A stretch of 64,000 nucleotides of DNA from NCBI RefSeq assembly GCF_002778275.1, contig NZ_NESG01000006.1, forward strand, positions 62,001-126,000. Reading direction: 5' to 3'. This DNA comes from Limnohabitans sp. G3-2 (lineage in GTDB: Bacteria; Pseudomonadota; Gammaproteobacteria; Burkholderiales; Burkholderiaceae_C). Shown here in pieces: positions 9,405-17,305 of this stretch (position 1 is its first letter; the number at the start of each line of letters is the position of its first letter). The position numbers and the translations under genes were made by a program. The notes beneath the pieces are model-generated. The model had not been told where the DNA came from, made no database searches, and saw nothing but the letters and a program-made list of their open reading frames with translations.

Positions 9405-10079
9405 TCAGAGCATGTGGATGGGCATCAAGGTTTGACTGAGCATGGCCAAAGGCCGGGCGCTGATGATGTGGGTTTGCATCTTCAGTCGCCCGAGCAAAGG
9501 ATCTCGGCTCCGCAAGGACTCGATGATGTCCCAATGTTGCTGATTGGATCGACGGATGTGCACCTCCCCGGGCCAGGTGTGCTGCTTCATGGTCACCAAA
9601 GGCAACTCGATCAAAGAGCGCGCCAGGGACTGCAGTCGTGGCGACCCACTCGCTTGCAGCAAGATGTCATGAAAGCGGGTGTTGCAGGTCTGAAAGCGGG
9701 TGTATCGGTCTTCTTCCGACAGTTCGGCTTGCGCCAGTTGGCGGTCGATTTCGGTGGCGACTTCGGCCAGAGCGTCCCAATGGTCTGGCTGCCCATGGAT
9801 GGCGGCCAAGGAGGCCGCATGGCCTTCCAGGACGGCCCGAAGTTGAAAGATCTCATCCACCTCAGAACTGCTCAATTGCGCCACAAAGGTGCCGCGGTTG
9901 GACTCGGTGCGCACCAGCCCTTCGGCGCTCAGGCGTCTGAGCGCGTCACGAATGGAGGTGCGCGAAACGCCGACGCGCTGCGCCAACTCTTCCTCCAACA
10001 GGCGTTCGCCGGGCTGAAAACTGCCGCGGATGATCAGTTCACGGATGGTGTTGTGGGCAAGGCTGCTGGCACGCGTCAT
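9405..10079 (-). CDS. GntR-family transcriptional regulator, FCD (FadR/VanR) subfamily
   Basis: 224 residues. N-terminal winged helix-turn-helix at about 5-72 (PGERLLEEELAQRVGVSRTS, then IRDALRRLSAEGLV), then an all-helical FCD ligand-binding domain with conserved metal or ligand residues in LRAVLEGHAASLAA, RFHDILLQASG and QHWDIIESLRSRD. Such repressors usually sense an organic acid that is the substrate of the neighbouring genes. It is divergent from the FAD monooxygenase operon and could also control the flavoprotein gene downstream of it. Two copies of TTGTGTACA in the 209-bp shared upstream region are good operator candidates. Confidence 0.92.
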   Translation of the reverse strand: MTRASSLAHNTIRELIIRGSFQPGERLLEEELAQRVGVSRTSIRDALRRLSAEGLVRTESNRGTFVAQLSSSEVDEIFQLRAVLEGHAASLAAIHGQPDHWDALAEVATEIDRQLAQAELSEEDRYTRFQTCNTRFHDILLQASGSPRLQSLARSLIELPLVTMKQHTWPGEVHIRRSNQQHWDIIESLRSRDPLLGRLKMQTHIISARPLAMLSQTLMPIHML

Positions 10080-10109
10080 GGTCGGTGTGAAGGGGGAGTT
10101 GGGTTTAAC

Positions 10110-10118
10110 TTGTGTACA
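10110..10118. promoter_or_regulatory. Candidate GntR operator, copy 1
   Basis: TTGTGTACA containing the palindromic core TGTACA, 31 bp upstream of the GntR start codon. The same nine bases recur at 10248-10256. FCD-type GntR repressors commonly bind TTGTNTACAA-like sites, so a repeated match on both sides of a divergent promoter region is suggestive. Binding is inferred. Confidence 0.55.
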
Positions 10119-10247
10119 TTTTCAAAGGCGAATGGATGTCAAGCGCGTGTTTTGAGGTTTTATTTTTGGGGGTTGTGGGGTAATCCTGCTCATTTTGTAG
10201 GTGAATTCCCTGAATCTATGAATTTTGCCAACAGGTATGAATTGACT

Positions 10248-10256
10248 TTGTGTACA
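10248..10256. promoter_or_regulatory. Candidate GntR operator, copy 2, next to a -35-like TTGACT
   Basis: Second exact TTGTGTACA, 32 bp upstream of the monooxygenase ATG and directly abutting TTGACT (10242-10247), which resembles a -35 box. A repressor bound here would block the operon promoter. No convincing -10 box at standard spacing was seen, so the promoter assignment is weak although the repeat itself is exact. Confidence 0.55.
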
Positions 10257-10288
10257 GTTTATCCAGAGTTGTCTCTTTGGGAAAACGA

Positions 10289-11482
10289 ATGCGCGCACAT
10301 GTGTTGATTGCTGGTGGAGGGCCTGTCGGCCTGGTCAGCGCTTTGGTACTCGGCCAGGCGGGCGTGGCGGTGACCTTGCTTGAATCGTCGGCTGAACTCA
10401 ATCGGGACCTGCGGGCATCCACCTTTCACCCGCCTACGCTGGACATGCTCGCCCCCTTTGGTCTCACCGCCAAACTGGTGGAGCAAGGCTTGGTGGCCCG
10501 TTACACCCAACAGCGTGACCGCAAGGACGGTGTGATTGCGGAATTTGACTTGGATGTGCTCAAGGGACACACCGATCACCCCTTTCGTCTGCAATGCGAG
10601 CAATGGAAACTGGCCGACCTGATCAAACAGGAACTTGAGCGCTTGCCCCACGTCAAGTTGCTTTTTTCAACCCGGCTGGAATCGGTTGCACAAAGCGCCG
10701 ATAAGGTCTCGGCCATGGTCAACACCGAGGGGCAAACCCACCCCATCGAAGCCGATTACATGATTGGTGCCGATGGTGCCTGGAGTGCCACGCGTCGGAC
10801 CCTGGGCATCGATTTCGAAGGTCTGACCTATCCGGAGCGCTTTTTGGTCATCTCCACCGACTTCGATTACGCCAGTCACTTGCCGCGTTTGTCGTATGTC
10901 AATTACTGCTCTGACCCGCAGGAGTGGTGTGTTTTGTTGCGTGTGCCCACCCTTTGGCGCGTGCTTTTTCCCACCAAGGCGCAAGAATCGGACGAGGAGG
11001 TCATGACCGACGAAGCGGTACAGGCCCGTTTGCAAAGTTTGCTGCCGCAGCCCCAGCCCTACAACACCGTGCACCGCACGCTGTACAAAGTTCACCAGCG
11101 TGTTGCCAAGACCTTCATTCAGGGCCGTATCTTTTTGGCCGGTGATGCCGCGCACATCAACAACCCCCTGGGGGGCATGGGCATGAACGGCGGCGTGCAT
11201 GACGCGATGAATTTGACTCAAAAATTGCTCCAGGTCATTCAACAGGGCGCAGACATGGCGGTCATGTCACGCTATGAGCGCCAGCGCCGCACCATTGCTA
11301 TCGACTACATCAACGCCAGCACCGCGCGCAACAAGCGGGAGATTGAAGAGCGCGATCCGGTGGTGCGCCAGCGGGTGCAAGATGAGTTGAGAGCCACATG
11401 CGAAAACCCAGCCAAGGCGCTGGACTATCTTCGCAAGTCATCCATGATCGAAGCGCTGGAGCGCGCAGAGTCCATCGCATGA
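10289..11482 (+). CDS. FAD-dependent aromatic monooxygenase (PHBH fold)
   Basis: 397-residue group A flavoprotein hydroxylase. The FAD-binding GGGPVG is at residues 9-14, the ribose/pyrophosphate contact motif GDAAH at 285-289 followed by NNPLGGMGMNGG, and an RASTFHPPTLDML segment near 45-57 marks the NAD(P)H-dependent aromatic hydroxylases. The size equals that of 6-hydroxynicotinate 3-monooxygenase and 4-hydroxybenzoate hydroxylase, but the substrate is not readable. The downstream amidase and maleate-isomerase-like genes are reminiscent of the lower nicotinate (nic) pathway. First gene of a four-gene plus-strand unit under a divergent GntR regulator. Confidence 0.88.
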   Translation: MRAHVLIAGGGPVGLVSALVLGQAGVAVTLLESSAELNRDLRASTFHPPTLDMLAPFGLTAKLVEQGLVARYTQQRDRKDGVIAEFDLDVLKGHTDHPFRLQCEQWKLADLIKQELERLPHVKLLFSTRLESVAQSADKVSAMVNTEGQTHPIEADYMIGADGAWSATRRTLGIDFEGLTYPERFLVISTDFDYASHLPRLSYVNYCSDPQEWCVLLRVPTLWRVLFPTKAQESDEEVMTDEAVQARLQSLLPQPQPYNTVHRTLYKVHQRVAKTFIQGRIFLAGDAAHINNPLGGMGMNGGVHDAMNLTQKLLQVIQQGADMAVMSRYERQRRTIAIDYINASTARNKREIEERDPVVRQRVQDELRATCENPAKALDYLRKSSMIEALERAESIA

Positions 11483-11543
11483 TTCACCACGACCGGGATG
11501 GGGTCAAACCCCTGCGCAAAGTGACCAGAGGGCGGCGCTGACC

Positions 11544-12176
11544 ATGGATAAATTCGCGATTTACCGACATCAAGGTTTGGGTGGCACCAGTGGCATCGGG
11601 CGTCGGTGCGCCTTGATCTTGGTGGACTTTGTCAATGGCTTTGTCGATGCCGATCAATTGGGTGGGGCGCACATTCAGGCCGCTGCAGACCAAACGGTGG
11701 CTTTGCTGGCTTATTTTCGGGCGCAGGGTCTGCCGATCGTTCACACCCGTGTGGTCTTCTCCAGCGATGGCTCGGACGTCAATATTTTTGCCCTTCGCAT
11801 ACCGCCTTTGCAAAAACTCACAGAAGAGGCGAATGCTTCGCAGATCGTGCCTCAACTCGAACCCCAGCAGGGTGAATGGGTGATTCGAAAACAGTCTGCC
11901 TCCGCCTTTTTTGAAACCGGCCTGGCGGGCTGGTTGTTGCAGCGTGGGGTCGATACCGTGGTCATCACGGGTTGCACCACCAGCGGTTGCGTGCGTGCCA
12001 GCGTGGTCGATGCCATGCAGCACAACTTGCGCACCCTGGTGATTTCGGATTGTGTGGGCGACCGTGCTTTGGAGCCACATGCCGCCAACCTTTTTGACAT
12101 CCAACAAAAATACGCCGACGTGATGACGCGCGATGAGTTCATCACCCAACACCAAGCCGCCAAGGCTTGCATCTGA
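11544..12176 (+). CDS. Isochorismatase-family amidohydrolase (maleamate/N-carbamoylsarcosine amidase type)
   Basis: 210-residue cysteine hydrolase. The catalytic triad of the family is visible: D28 in ALILVDFVNGF, K117 in WVIRKQSAS, and nucleophile C150 in TGCTTSGCVRAS with the preceding cis-peptide region. The N-terminal YRHQGLGGTSGIG segment is like that of N-carbamoylsarcosine amidase and NicF maleamate amidase, which share a longer N-terminus than nicotinamidases. In this context it probably releases ammonia from an unsaturated dicarboxylic half-amide. Three bases separate its stop from the next ATG, so translation is likely coupled. Confidence 0.85.
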   Translation: MDKFAIYRHQGLGGTSGIGRRCALILVDFVNGFVDADQLGGAHIQAAADQTVALLAYFRAQGLPIVHTRVVFSSDGSDVNIFALRIPPLQKLTEEANASQIVPQLEPQQGEWVIRKQSASAFFETGLAGWLLQRGVDTVVITGCTTSGCVRASVVDAMQHNLRTLVISDCVGDRALEPHAANLFDIQQKYADVMTRDEFITQHQAAKACI

Positions 12177-12179
12177 TCT

Positions 12180-12920
12180 ATGGACCACCTCGCATACCGT
12201 CAAAAACTGGGCACCTTGGGGCCCTCGACCAACACGATCGTTCAACCCGACTTTGATGACCTGAGGCCGGTGGGCGTCACCAACCATTACAGCCGCATCG
12301 CGATTCCCAATGACCCCGTCACCGACGATGCCAGCTTTGTCAAACTGGTCAACAGCATCAACCAGGCCACCATGGAGGCTGTGGACGTTTTGCGCACGTG
12401 CGAAATGGATTACCTGGTGATGGGCATGTCTGCGGCGACCTTCTGGAACGGTCGTCAAGGGGCCGGGCAATACCTGAAAATGATGCAGGACCGGGCGCAA
12501 GTGGGGGTCTCTTGTGGCTCTTTCGCGACCGAGGCCGCTTTGAATGTTTACAAGGCCAAGCGCATCGCCTTCATGTCCCCTTACTTTGAAGTGGCCAATG
12601 CCCAAGTGCGTCGTTTTTACGAAGACTGTGGCTTCACGGTGGTGCGCGATTTGTGTTTGCAGCGGCCCAGTCCGGTGCAGATCGCCCACACCACAGACGA
12701 GATGTGCCGCCAGGCGATCTTGCAGCTCGATGGAGACGACGTCGACGCGATCGTTCAGGTGGGCACCAATCTGTCCATGATTCGTTTGGCCGCAGCAGCA
12801 GAGTTGTTTTTGGGTAAGCCGGTCATCGCCATCAACACCGCCACCTACTGGCACGCTTTGCGGGCCCTGGGGGTGCAAGACAAAAAAGCCGGGTTTGGCT
12901 CTTTGATGGAATTTCACTGA
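12180..12920 (+). CDS. Maleate cis-trans isomerase / arylmalonate decarboxylase-like protein (Asp/Glu racemase superfamily)
   Basis: 246 residues. GTLGPSTNTIVQPDF at 11-25 is the family start, and KAKRIAFMSPYFEVANAQV marks the second lobe. Maleate isomerase uses two cysteines, one per lobe. At the matching places this protein has S84 (MGMSAATFW) and T196 (VQVGTNLSM), so both classical catalytic cysteines seem replaced. It belongs to a widespread subgroup usually annotated as arylmalonate decarboxylase or maleate isomerase with no assigned reaction. Other cysteines (C112, C150) might serve. It directly follows an amidase that could make the cis-acid. The cysteine comparison is from memory of the family, not from a computed alignment. 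Confidence 0.8.
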   Translation: MDHLAYRQKLGTLGPSTNTIVQPDFDDLRPVGVTNHYSRIAIPNDPVTDDASFVKLVNSINQATMEAVDVLRTCEMDYLVMGMSAATFWNGRQGAGQYLKMMQDRAQVGVSCGSFATEAALNVYKAKRIAFMSPYFEVANAQVRRFYEDCGFTVVRDLCLQRPSPVQIAHTTDEMCRQAILQLDGDDVDAIVQVGTNLSMIRLAAAAELFLGKPVIAINTATYWHALRALGVQDKKAGFGSLMEFH

Positions 12921-12980
12921 CGGGCGTGCGCAACGCTTTCGTCAGCTTCTTTGTTCGTTCATCACCGAAAGGATGGGTCT

Positions 12981-13958
12981 ATGCGCCGTCGTGAATTGCT
13001 CGTTTCCTCTGCAAGTCTGATGCTCTCGGGTGTGGGTTTGCCCGCCTTGGCCCAAGGCCAGGCTTTTCCAAGCAAGACGGTGCGCATTGTGGTGCCCGCT
13101 TTGGTGGGGAGTGCCGATGTGTTTGCCCGCGCCATGGCCCAGCGCTTGGGGCCTGCCCTCGGCCAGTCGGTCATCGTCGAGCAAAAGCCCGGGGCCGGCA
13201 CCAACATCGGCAACGACTTCGTGGCCAAATCTGCCCCAGATGGTCATACCTTGCTGATCAATGGCCTGCCACTGGTGACCAACCAGGCGCTTTACGCCTC
13301 ACTGCCCTACAACACCATGCGTGACCTGGTGCCGGTGATCGAGGTGGCCGAGGTCACCAATGTCGTCACCGTGCACCCCAGTTTGGGGATCAACTCGCTG
13401 AGCGAGCTGGTGCAACAGGCGCGCAACGACCCCAACAAGTTCAACCACGGCACGCCAGGGGCCGGTAGCTCGGGCCACTTGGCTGCGGAGTTGCTGGGTG
13501 TCAAGACCGGTGCCAAGTTCACACATGTGCCCTATCAGGGCAATGCCCAAGCCACCAACGACCACTTGGGCGGTACTTTGCAAGTGGGTTTTGTCAATTT
13601 GCCCGTGGCGATGCAGTTCGTCAAAGCCGGACGGTTGAAAGCGCTGGCTGTGACCGGGTCCCGCCGCTCGGCCTTGCTGCCGGATGTGCCCACGGTGAAC
13701 GAAGCATTGGGTCTGAACGACTACGAGCTGGTGGGCTGGTTCGGTATTTTGGCGCCCGCCAAAACGCCGCCAGAGGTCGTCCTTCGCCTGAACGCCGAGA
13801 TCAACAAGCTGATGCGCGAGCCGAGCTTTTTGGAGGTCATCCGAGGAGCCGGCGGTGATCCCTTGGGGGGCACGCCTGCCCAGTTCGAAGCCCGGATGCG
13901 CCGTGACGAAGCCCGACTGTCTGAGGTGATCCGGATTTCAGGCGCCAAAGCCAATTGA
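12981..13958 (+). CDS. Bug/TctC-family solute-binding protein (second copy)
   Basis: 325 residues. The N-terminus MRRRELLVSSASLMLSGVG ends near ALAQG, an exported leader with consecutive arginines. The mature part shows the Bug folds (FPSKTVRIVVPALVGSADVF, GAGTNIGNDFVAKSAPDGHT). It ends with an ISGAKAN tail almost identical to the ISGAKAE tail of the Bug gene at 6959, so the two are close paralogues. It is the last gene of the GntR-associated operon and probably captures the operon's substrate in the periplasm. No TctA/TctB partner is present. Confidence 0.93.
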   Translation: MRRRELLVSSASLMLSGVGLPALAQGQAFPSKTVRIVVPALVGSADVFARAMAQRLGPALGQSVIVEQKPGAGTNIGNDFVAKSAPDGHTLLINGLPLVTNQALYASLPYNTMRDLVPVIEVAEVTNVVTVHPSLGINSLSELVQQARNDPNKFNHGTPGAGSSGHLAAELLGVKTGAKFTHVPYQGNAQATNDHLGGTLQVGFVNLPVAMQFVKAGRLKALAVTGSRRSALLPDVPTVNEALGLNDYELVGWFGILAPAKTPPEVVLRLNAEINKLMREPSFLEVIRGAGGDPLGGTPAQFEARMRRDEARLSEVIRISGAKAN

Positions 13959-13969
13959 TGACCCGCATG

Positions 13970-14004
13970 GGGTCGGCGCGCGGCTGTGGCTGGCGCGCGG
14001 ACCC
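13970..14004. terminator. GC-rich stem-loop between convergent Bug and M81 genes
   Basis: Inverted repeat of 12 bp with one mismatch: GGGTCGGCGCGC (13970-13981) and GCGCGCGGACCC (13993-14004) around an 11-nt loop. No T-run follows on either strand. Its position between two converging stop codons makes a bidirectional end of transcription likely. Confidence 0.5.
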
Positions 14005-14016
14005 GGCATGACCGCA

Positions 14017-15516
14017 TCAGGGCTTTGTGGGCCAACAGACATCAAGGTCTAAAGGGTAGATCGGCCGCCGCAGGCGTTTGAATTGCAGTTCGCTGTAGTC
14101 CGAGGTGCAGGCCCCAGCCCCCGCGCACTCCACGGTGGCGCGGGCCAAGTGGCCCAAGCCCGCGCGCCAGTGCACCCGGCTTTTGAGCACCACAAAATCC
14201 TTTTGTGTCGGGTCAATCCCCAGACTCAGCAGGGCGTTCACATCAAAGGGCTCGACATGGCGCGAGATCAGCGCCACCTCCACATCGCCCGTGTCGATCA
14301 CCACGGCTTGGCCCATGTTCTGGCGGGCACCTCGGCTCATGGGGCCTTTGTTGCGGTACTTGCCGTTCGAGATCAGTTTGACCACACCGCTCAAGGCGAT
14401 GGGGGCGCTGCGGTGCGGCATGAGCGGCATGGCCATCTTGCCGCCCACTTGCAATCGCACCTGTGCGCCGATGCCTGCTGCGATGGCTTCTTGCACCGCC
14501 TGCGGGTCAAAAATCGCAAACACCGCCACGTTGCGCAAGCCTTGGCGCAGCACCTCGGCCAGCACGGCGGTGGTGTCCATGGTGCCACCCGAGGCCGCGT
14601 TGTCGTAATGGTCGAGCAACATGACCGGGAACTCGGTCAAGGTTTGCGCACGGGCCACCGACGTGGCCAGGGGTTCCACCTCGTACACCCATTGGGCGCG
14701 GCTGTCCCAGGCCATTTGCATCAACTCGTCACGCAGCCGCTGGGCCAGTGCCGGGTCGTTGTCGGTCACCACCACCACCGACATGCCCGCGTTCTCGATG
14801 TCGGCGTGTGGAAAACCGGTGAACACACTGGCGCACAAAGCGCCTTCTTTTTCCATTTGCTGGGCGCGGGCCTGGATGGCGCGGTTGGGCTCGTCCAGCG
14901 AGCTTTGCCGCATGATGTGCGGGATCATGGGCAAGCGCCCCCACGCGGTGGTGGGTTGGGCCTGGCCCCGCAGCAGCTTGAGCAAGGCCGAGCCTGCCCG
15001 CATGCCGGTGTCATACATGTCCACGTGCGGGTAGGTCTGATAGCCTGCCACGGTTTGTGCCAGCTCAACCATGTCGGCATGCACGTTGGCGTGCATGTCG
15101 TAGGCCACGCCGATGGGGGTTTGGGCGTCGATGGCGCGGATGCGGCGCAGCAACTCGCCTTCGCCGTCCTCGTGGCTTTCGCTCACCATGGCGCCATGCA
15201 AATCCAGCAAGATGCCGTCAAACCCACCGCGGGCGACGGCCTGCAAGATGGCTTCACTCATGGCCTCGTAGGCCGCATCCAACACCAGGCCGCTGGGCGC
15301 AGCGTGCGCACCCAGCGCCAGCTCAAACTCAGCCCCCGCCTGCTCGGCCAAGTCAATGAACGCCCCGGTGGCCGTGCCCGTGCCGCGAAATGCTGCCACG
15401 GCAGCATCGCCTCGCGGCGGCGCTTCACCCGGGCCGAGCGCAAAGCGCTGCAGGTCGGTGGGCACAGGCGAGAAGGTGTTGGTCTCGTGCATCATCATCG
15501 CGATCAGCAAACGCAT
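14017..15516 (-). CDS. M81-family metallopeptidase (MlrC-like)
   Basis: 499 residues of the microcystinase C (MlrC) family, zinc hydrolases that cleave linear peptides or related amides. Likely metal ligands are in MMMHETN (H10), DLHGAM (about 104-109), YDMHANVH and the later YPHVDMYDTG segment. Despite the name, most members do not act on microcystin. The gene lies alone on the minus strand, divergent from a C45 acyltransferase-like gene, with a good ribosome site (GGGAGG) before ATG 15516. In other genomes M81 genes accompany peptide ABC transporters; none is here. Confidence 0.9.
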   Translation of the reverse strand: MRLLIAMMMHETNTFSPVPTDLQRFALGPGEAPPRGDAAVAAFRGTGTATGAFIDLAEQAGAEFELALGAHAAPSGLVLDAAYEAMSEAILQAVARGGFDGILLDLHGAMVSESHEDGEGELLRRIRAIDAQTPIGVAYDMHANVHADMVELAQTVAGYQTYPHVDMYDTGMRAGSALLKLLRGQAQPTTAWGRLPMIPHIMRQSSLDEPNRAIQARAQQMEKEGALCASVFTGFPHADIENAGMSVVVVTDNDPALAQRLRDELMQMAWDSRAQWVYEVEPLATSVARAQTLTEFPVMLLDHYDNAASGGTMDTTAVLAEVLRQGLRNVAVFAIFDPQAVQEAIAAGIGAQVRLQVGGKMAMPLMPHRSAPIALSGVVKLISNGKYRNKGPMSRGARQNMGQAVVIDTGDVEVALISRHVEPFDVNALLSLGIDPTQKDFVVLKSRVHWRAGLGHLARATVECAGAGACTSDYSELQFKRLRRPIYPLDLDVCWPTKP

Positions 15517-15667
15517 AGGGCCTCCCGTTCAACATCTGGCCATGATGGCCCCGATGTCTGGCCTTGCACAGTCACCGAGGTGCCAAGCTGAGAGAAGATC
15601 TGCGTTGGCCCGGGTTGACAGCAAGCCGTGCAGGATTAAGACTGAAGCCCCTTGACGGAGATGGCGC

Positions 15668-16870
15668 ATGTTTCCTTGCATCGACACTGTGGGTGCCGCA
15701 TCGGCTTTTGAACGCGGCCAAATCTATGGCCGCGAGGCCAAAAACCGAATCCAGCACAGCGTGGTCACTTATGCCCGTTTGTTTGCCGCCTGTGGCATCG
15801 ACTGGGTCAGCGCTTGCGATCGGGCCATGCGTTTTGAGGGCGTCATTGCCCAAGTCGACGCCGACCTGATGGCCGAGTTGCGCGGCATGGCCGATGGCAG
15901 CGGCCAAACGCTGGGCAGCCTGATGGCGCTGAACTGCCGCACCGAAATCCTGCCGCCCACCTTCTTGGCGGATGCCCCAGACTTGAAAGACGCCGCCCAA
16001 GCTGCGCTGGCCGCCAACCGCGCCGCAGGCCTGCCCGACTGGCTGGCGCGAGCCGTTTGGGACCAGGCCTTGCACGACGGCGAATGCACCGCCATGGGCG
16101 TGACCGCCGCCGCCAGCCGCACAGGCCAAGCTTGGCTCGCGCAGAACTGGGACTGGATGGGCCGCCAGCGCCAAGCCCTCGTGGTGCTGCACACCCAAGG
16201 CCCGAGCGGCCAAAGCATCACCACCCTGACCGAGGCGGGCATGCTGGCCAAGATCGGCATCAACCAATCGGGCTTTGCGCTGGGCCTGAACATCTTGCGC
16301 TCGGTGCGCGACGGCAGCCGCCTGGGTGTGCCCGTGCATGTGTTGCTGCGCCATTTGCTCGATGGCGACTCGGTGGCACACGCCCGCCAGCGTTTGACTG
16401 TCCTGCAATCCGAACTGGGTCTGGGCTTTGGCGCGGCCTCGAACGTGCCCTGTGCCGATGCCCAGGGCCAGACCGCGTGTTTCGAGGTCTCGCCCGCAGG
16501 CTGGGCCGAGGTCACGCCCACCGAGGGCGTGGTGCTGCACACCAACCATTTCGTGTGCGAATCGCTGCTGGCCGAGCAGGCCCCCATGGGCCCCGGTTTG
16601 TCGAGCCAAAGCCGCCTCATCACCGCCCATCAACACACTTTGCAGCGCCCCATTGGCCAAGCCGAGCTAGAGCACTTTTTGCGCGACGAGTCGGATGGAT
16701 TTTTGTCCATTTGCCGCAGCCCCGACCCGAGCGTTCCGCCCGAAAGCCGCGTCGAAAGCGTGGCCGGTATCGTCATGCACACCCAACCGCCCGCCATGTG
16801 GGTGGCTTGCGACGTGCCCAGCCGAGTGGCGTTTGAGGCCGTGCCTTTGGCCCAACCCGCGCAGCGTTAA
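15668..16870 (+). CDS. C45-family autoproteolytic acyltransferase/hydrolase (isopenicillin-N acyltransferase-like)
   Basis: 400-residue Ntn hydrolase. These enzymes self-cleave before an internal cysteine that becomes the N-terminal nucleophile; C140 in DGECTAMG fits that position and context, followed by LAQNWDWMG, the conserved oxyanion/substrate loop. N-terminal pro-region 1-139, catalytic part 140-400. The natural substrate of bacterial homologues is unknown; they hydrolyse or transfer acyl groups on peptides or amino acids. No signal peptide. Divergent from the M81 gene across 151 bp, so the pair may be co-regulated. GGAG at 15658-15661 is a good ribosome site. Confidence 0.85.
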   Translation: MFPCIDTVGAASAFERGQIYGREAKNRIQHSVVTYARLFAACGIDWVSACDRAMRFEGVIAQVDADLMAELRGMADGSGQTLGSLMALNCRTEILPPTFLADAPDLKDAAQAALAANRAAGLPDWLARAVWDQALHDGECTAMGVTAAASRTGQAWLAQNWDWMGRQRQALVVLHTQGPSGQSITTLTEAGMLAKIGINQSGFALGLNILRSVRDGSRLGVPVHVLLRHLLDGDSVAHARQRLTVLQSELGLGFGAASNVPCADAQGQTACFEVSPAGWAEVTPTEGVVLHTNHFVCESLLAEQAPMGPGLSSQSRLITAHQHTLQRPIGQAELEHFLRDESDGFLSICRSPDPSVPPESRVESVAGIVMHTQPPAMWVACDVPSRVAFEAVPLAQPAQR

Positions 16871-16930
16871 ACAGGCCCGGCCAAAAGCCGTTCGGCAGGC
16901 ACCTAGCGCTGTGGGCGATGCTTTGCAGCC

Positions 16931-17305
16931 TCAGGCCCCCAAATGCCGCACGGCGTCTGCAACACGCATGCCCAGCTGCAAGCCTTGCGCCAGCGCCAGA
17001 GCGTTCAGGCCATTGACCACACCGTTGTCCAGACCGTCTTGTGCCTCGCCGATGCGGGCCGAGGTGTGCGCATACAAAATGGCCAGCACCCCCACGGCCT
17101 GCAACTCGTGCAGCGCCACGCGCCCGGCATCGTCTTTGCCGCCCCCCGCATCGTTGAAAGCCACCGCAAAAGGCTTGAGGGTTTGCGCCGTCACGAAATG
17201 CGAGGCCGACAAACCGCCGTGCGAGCCCGACACGATCACCGCGCCGGCATGCGTGGCGTCGACCAGCGCAATCGAGTCCAGCAAAACCCGTTGGCGCTGG
17301 CTCAT
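16931..17305 (-). CDS. Conserved hypothetical protein coupled to a transglutaminase-like gene
   Basis: 124 residues, no signal peptide or membrane segment, alanine- and valine-rich alpha/beta composition. A glycine-rich stretch (VIVSGSHGGLSA) followed by FNDAGGGKDDAG suggests a small-molecule binding site, and the HELQAVGVLAILYAHTSA segment looks like a buried helix. I do not recognise a named family. Its ATG overlaps the stop of the transglutaminase-like gene by 4 bp, so the two are translationally coupled and probably work together. Confidence 0.75.
   Translation of the reverse strand: MSQRQRVLLDSIALVDATHAGAVIVSGSHGGLSASHFVTAQTLKPFAVAFNDAGGGKDDAGRVALHELQAVGVLAILYAHTSARIGEAQDGLDNGVVNGLNALALAQGLQLGMRVADAVRHLGA

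Noticed and set aside
10289-12920. Complete nicotinate degradation (nic) cluster
   Set aside because: Ring-cleavage dioxygenase NicX, deformylase NicD and the NicAB hydroxylase are absent, and the isomerase-like protein lacks the NicE cysteines. Only a resemblance is claimed.
14017-15516. Microcystin degradation gene mlrC
   Set aside because: MlrC-like proteins are widespread without mlrA, mlrB or mlrD, none of which is here. Named only as M81 family.
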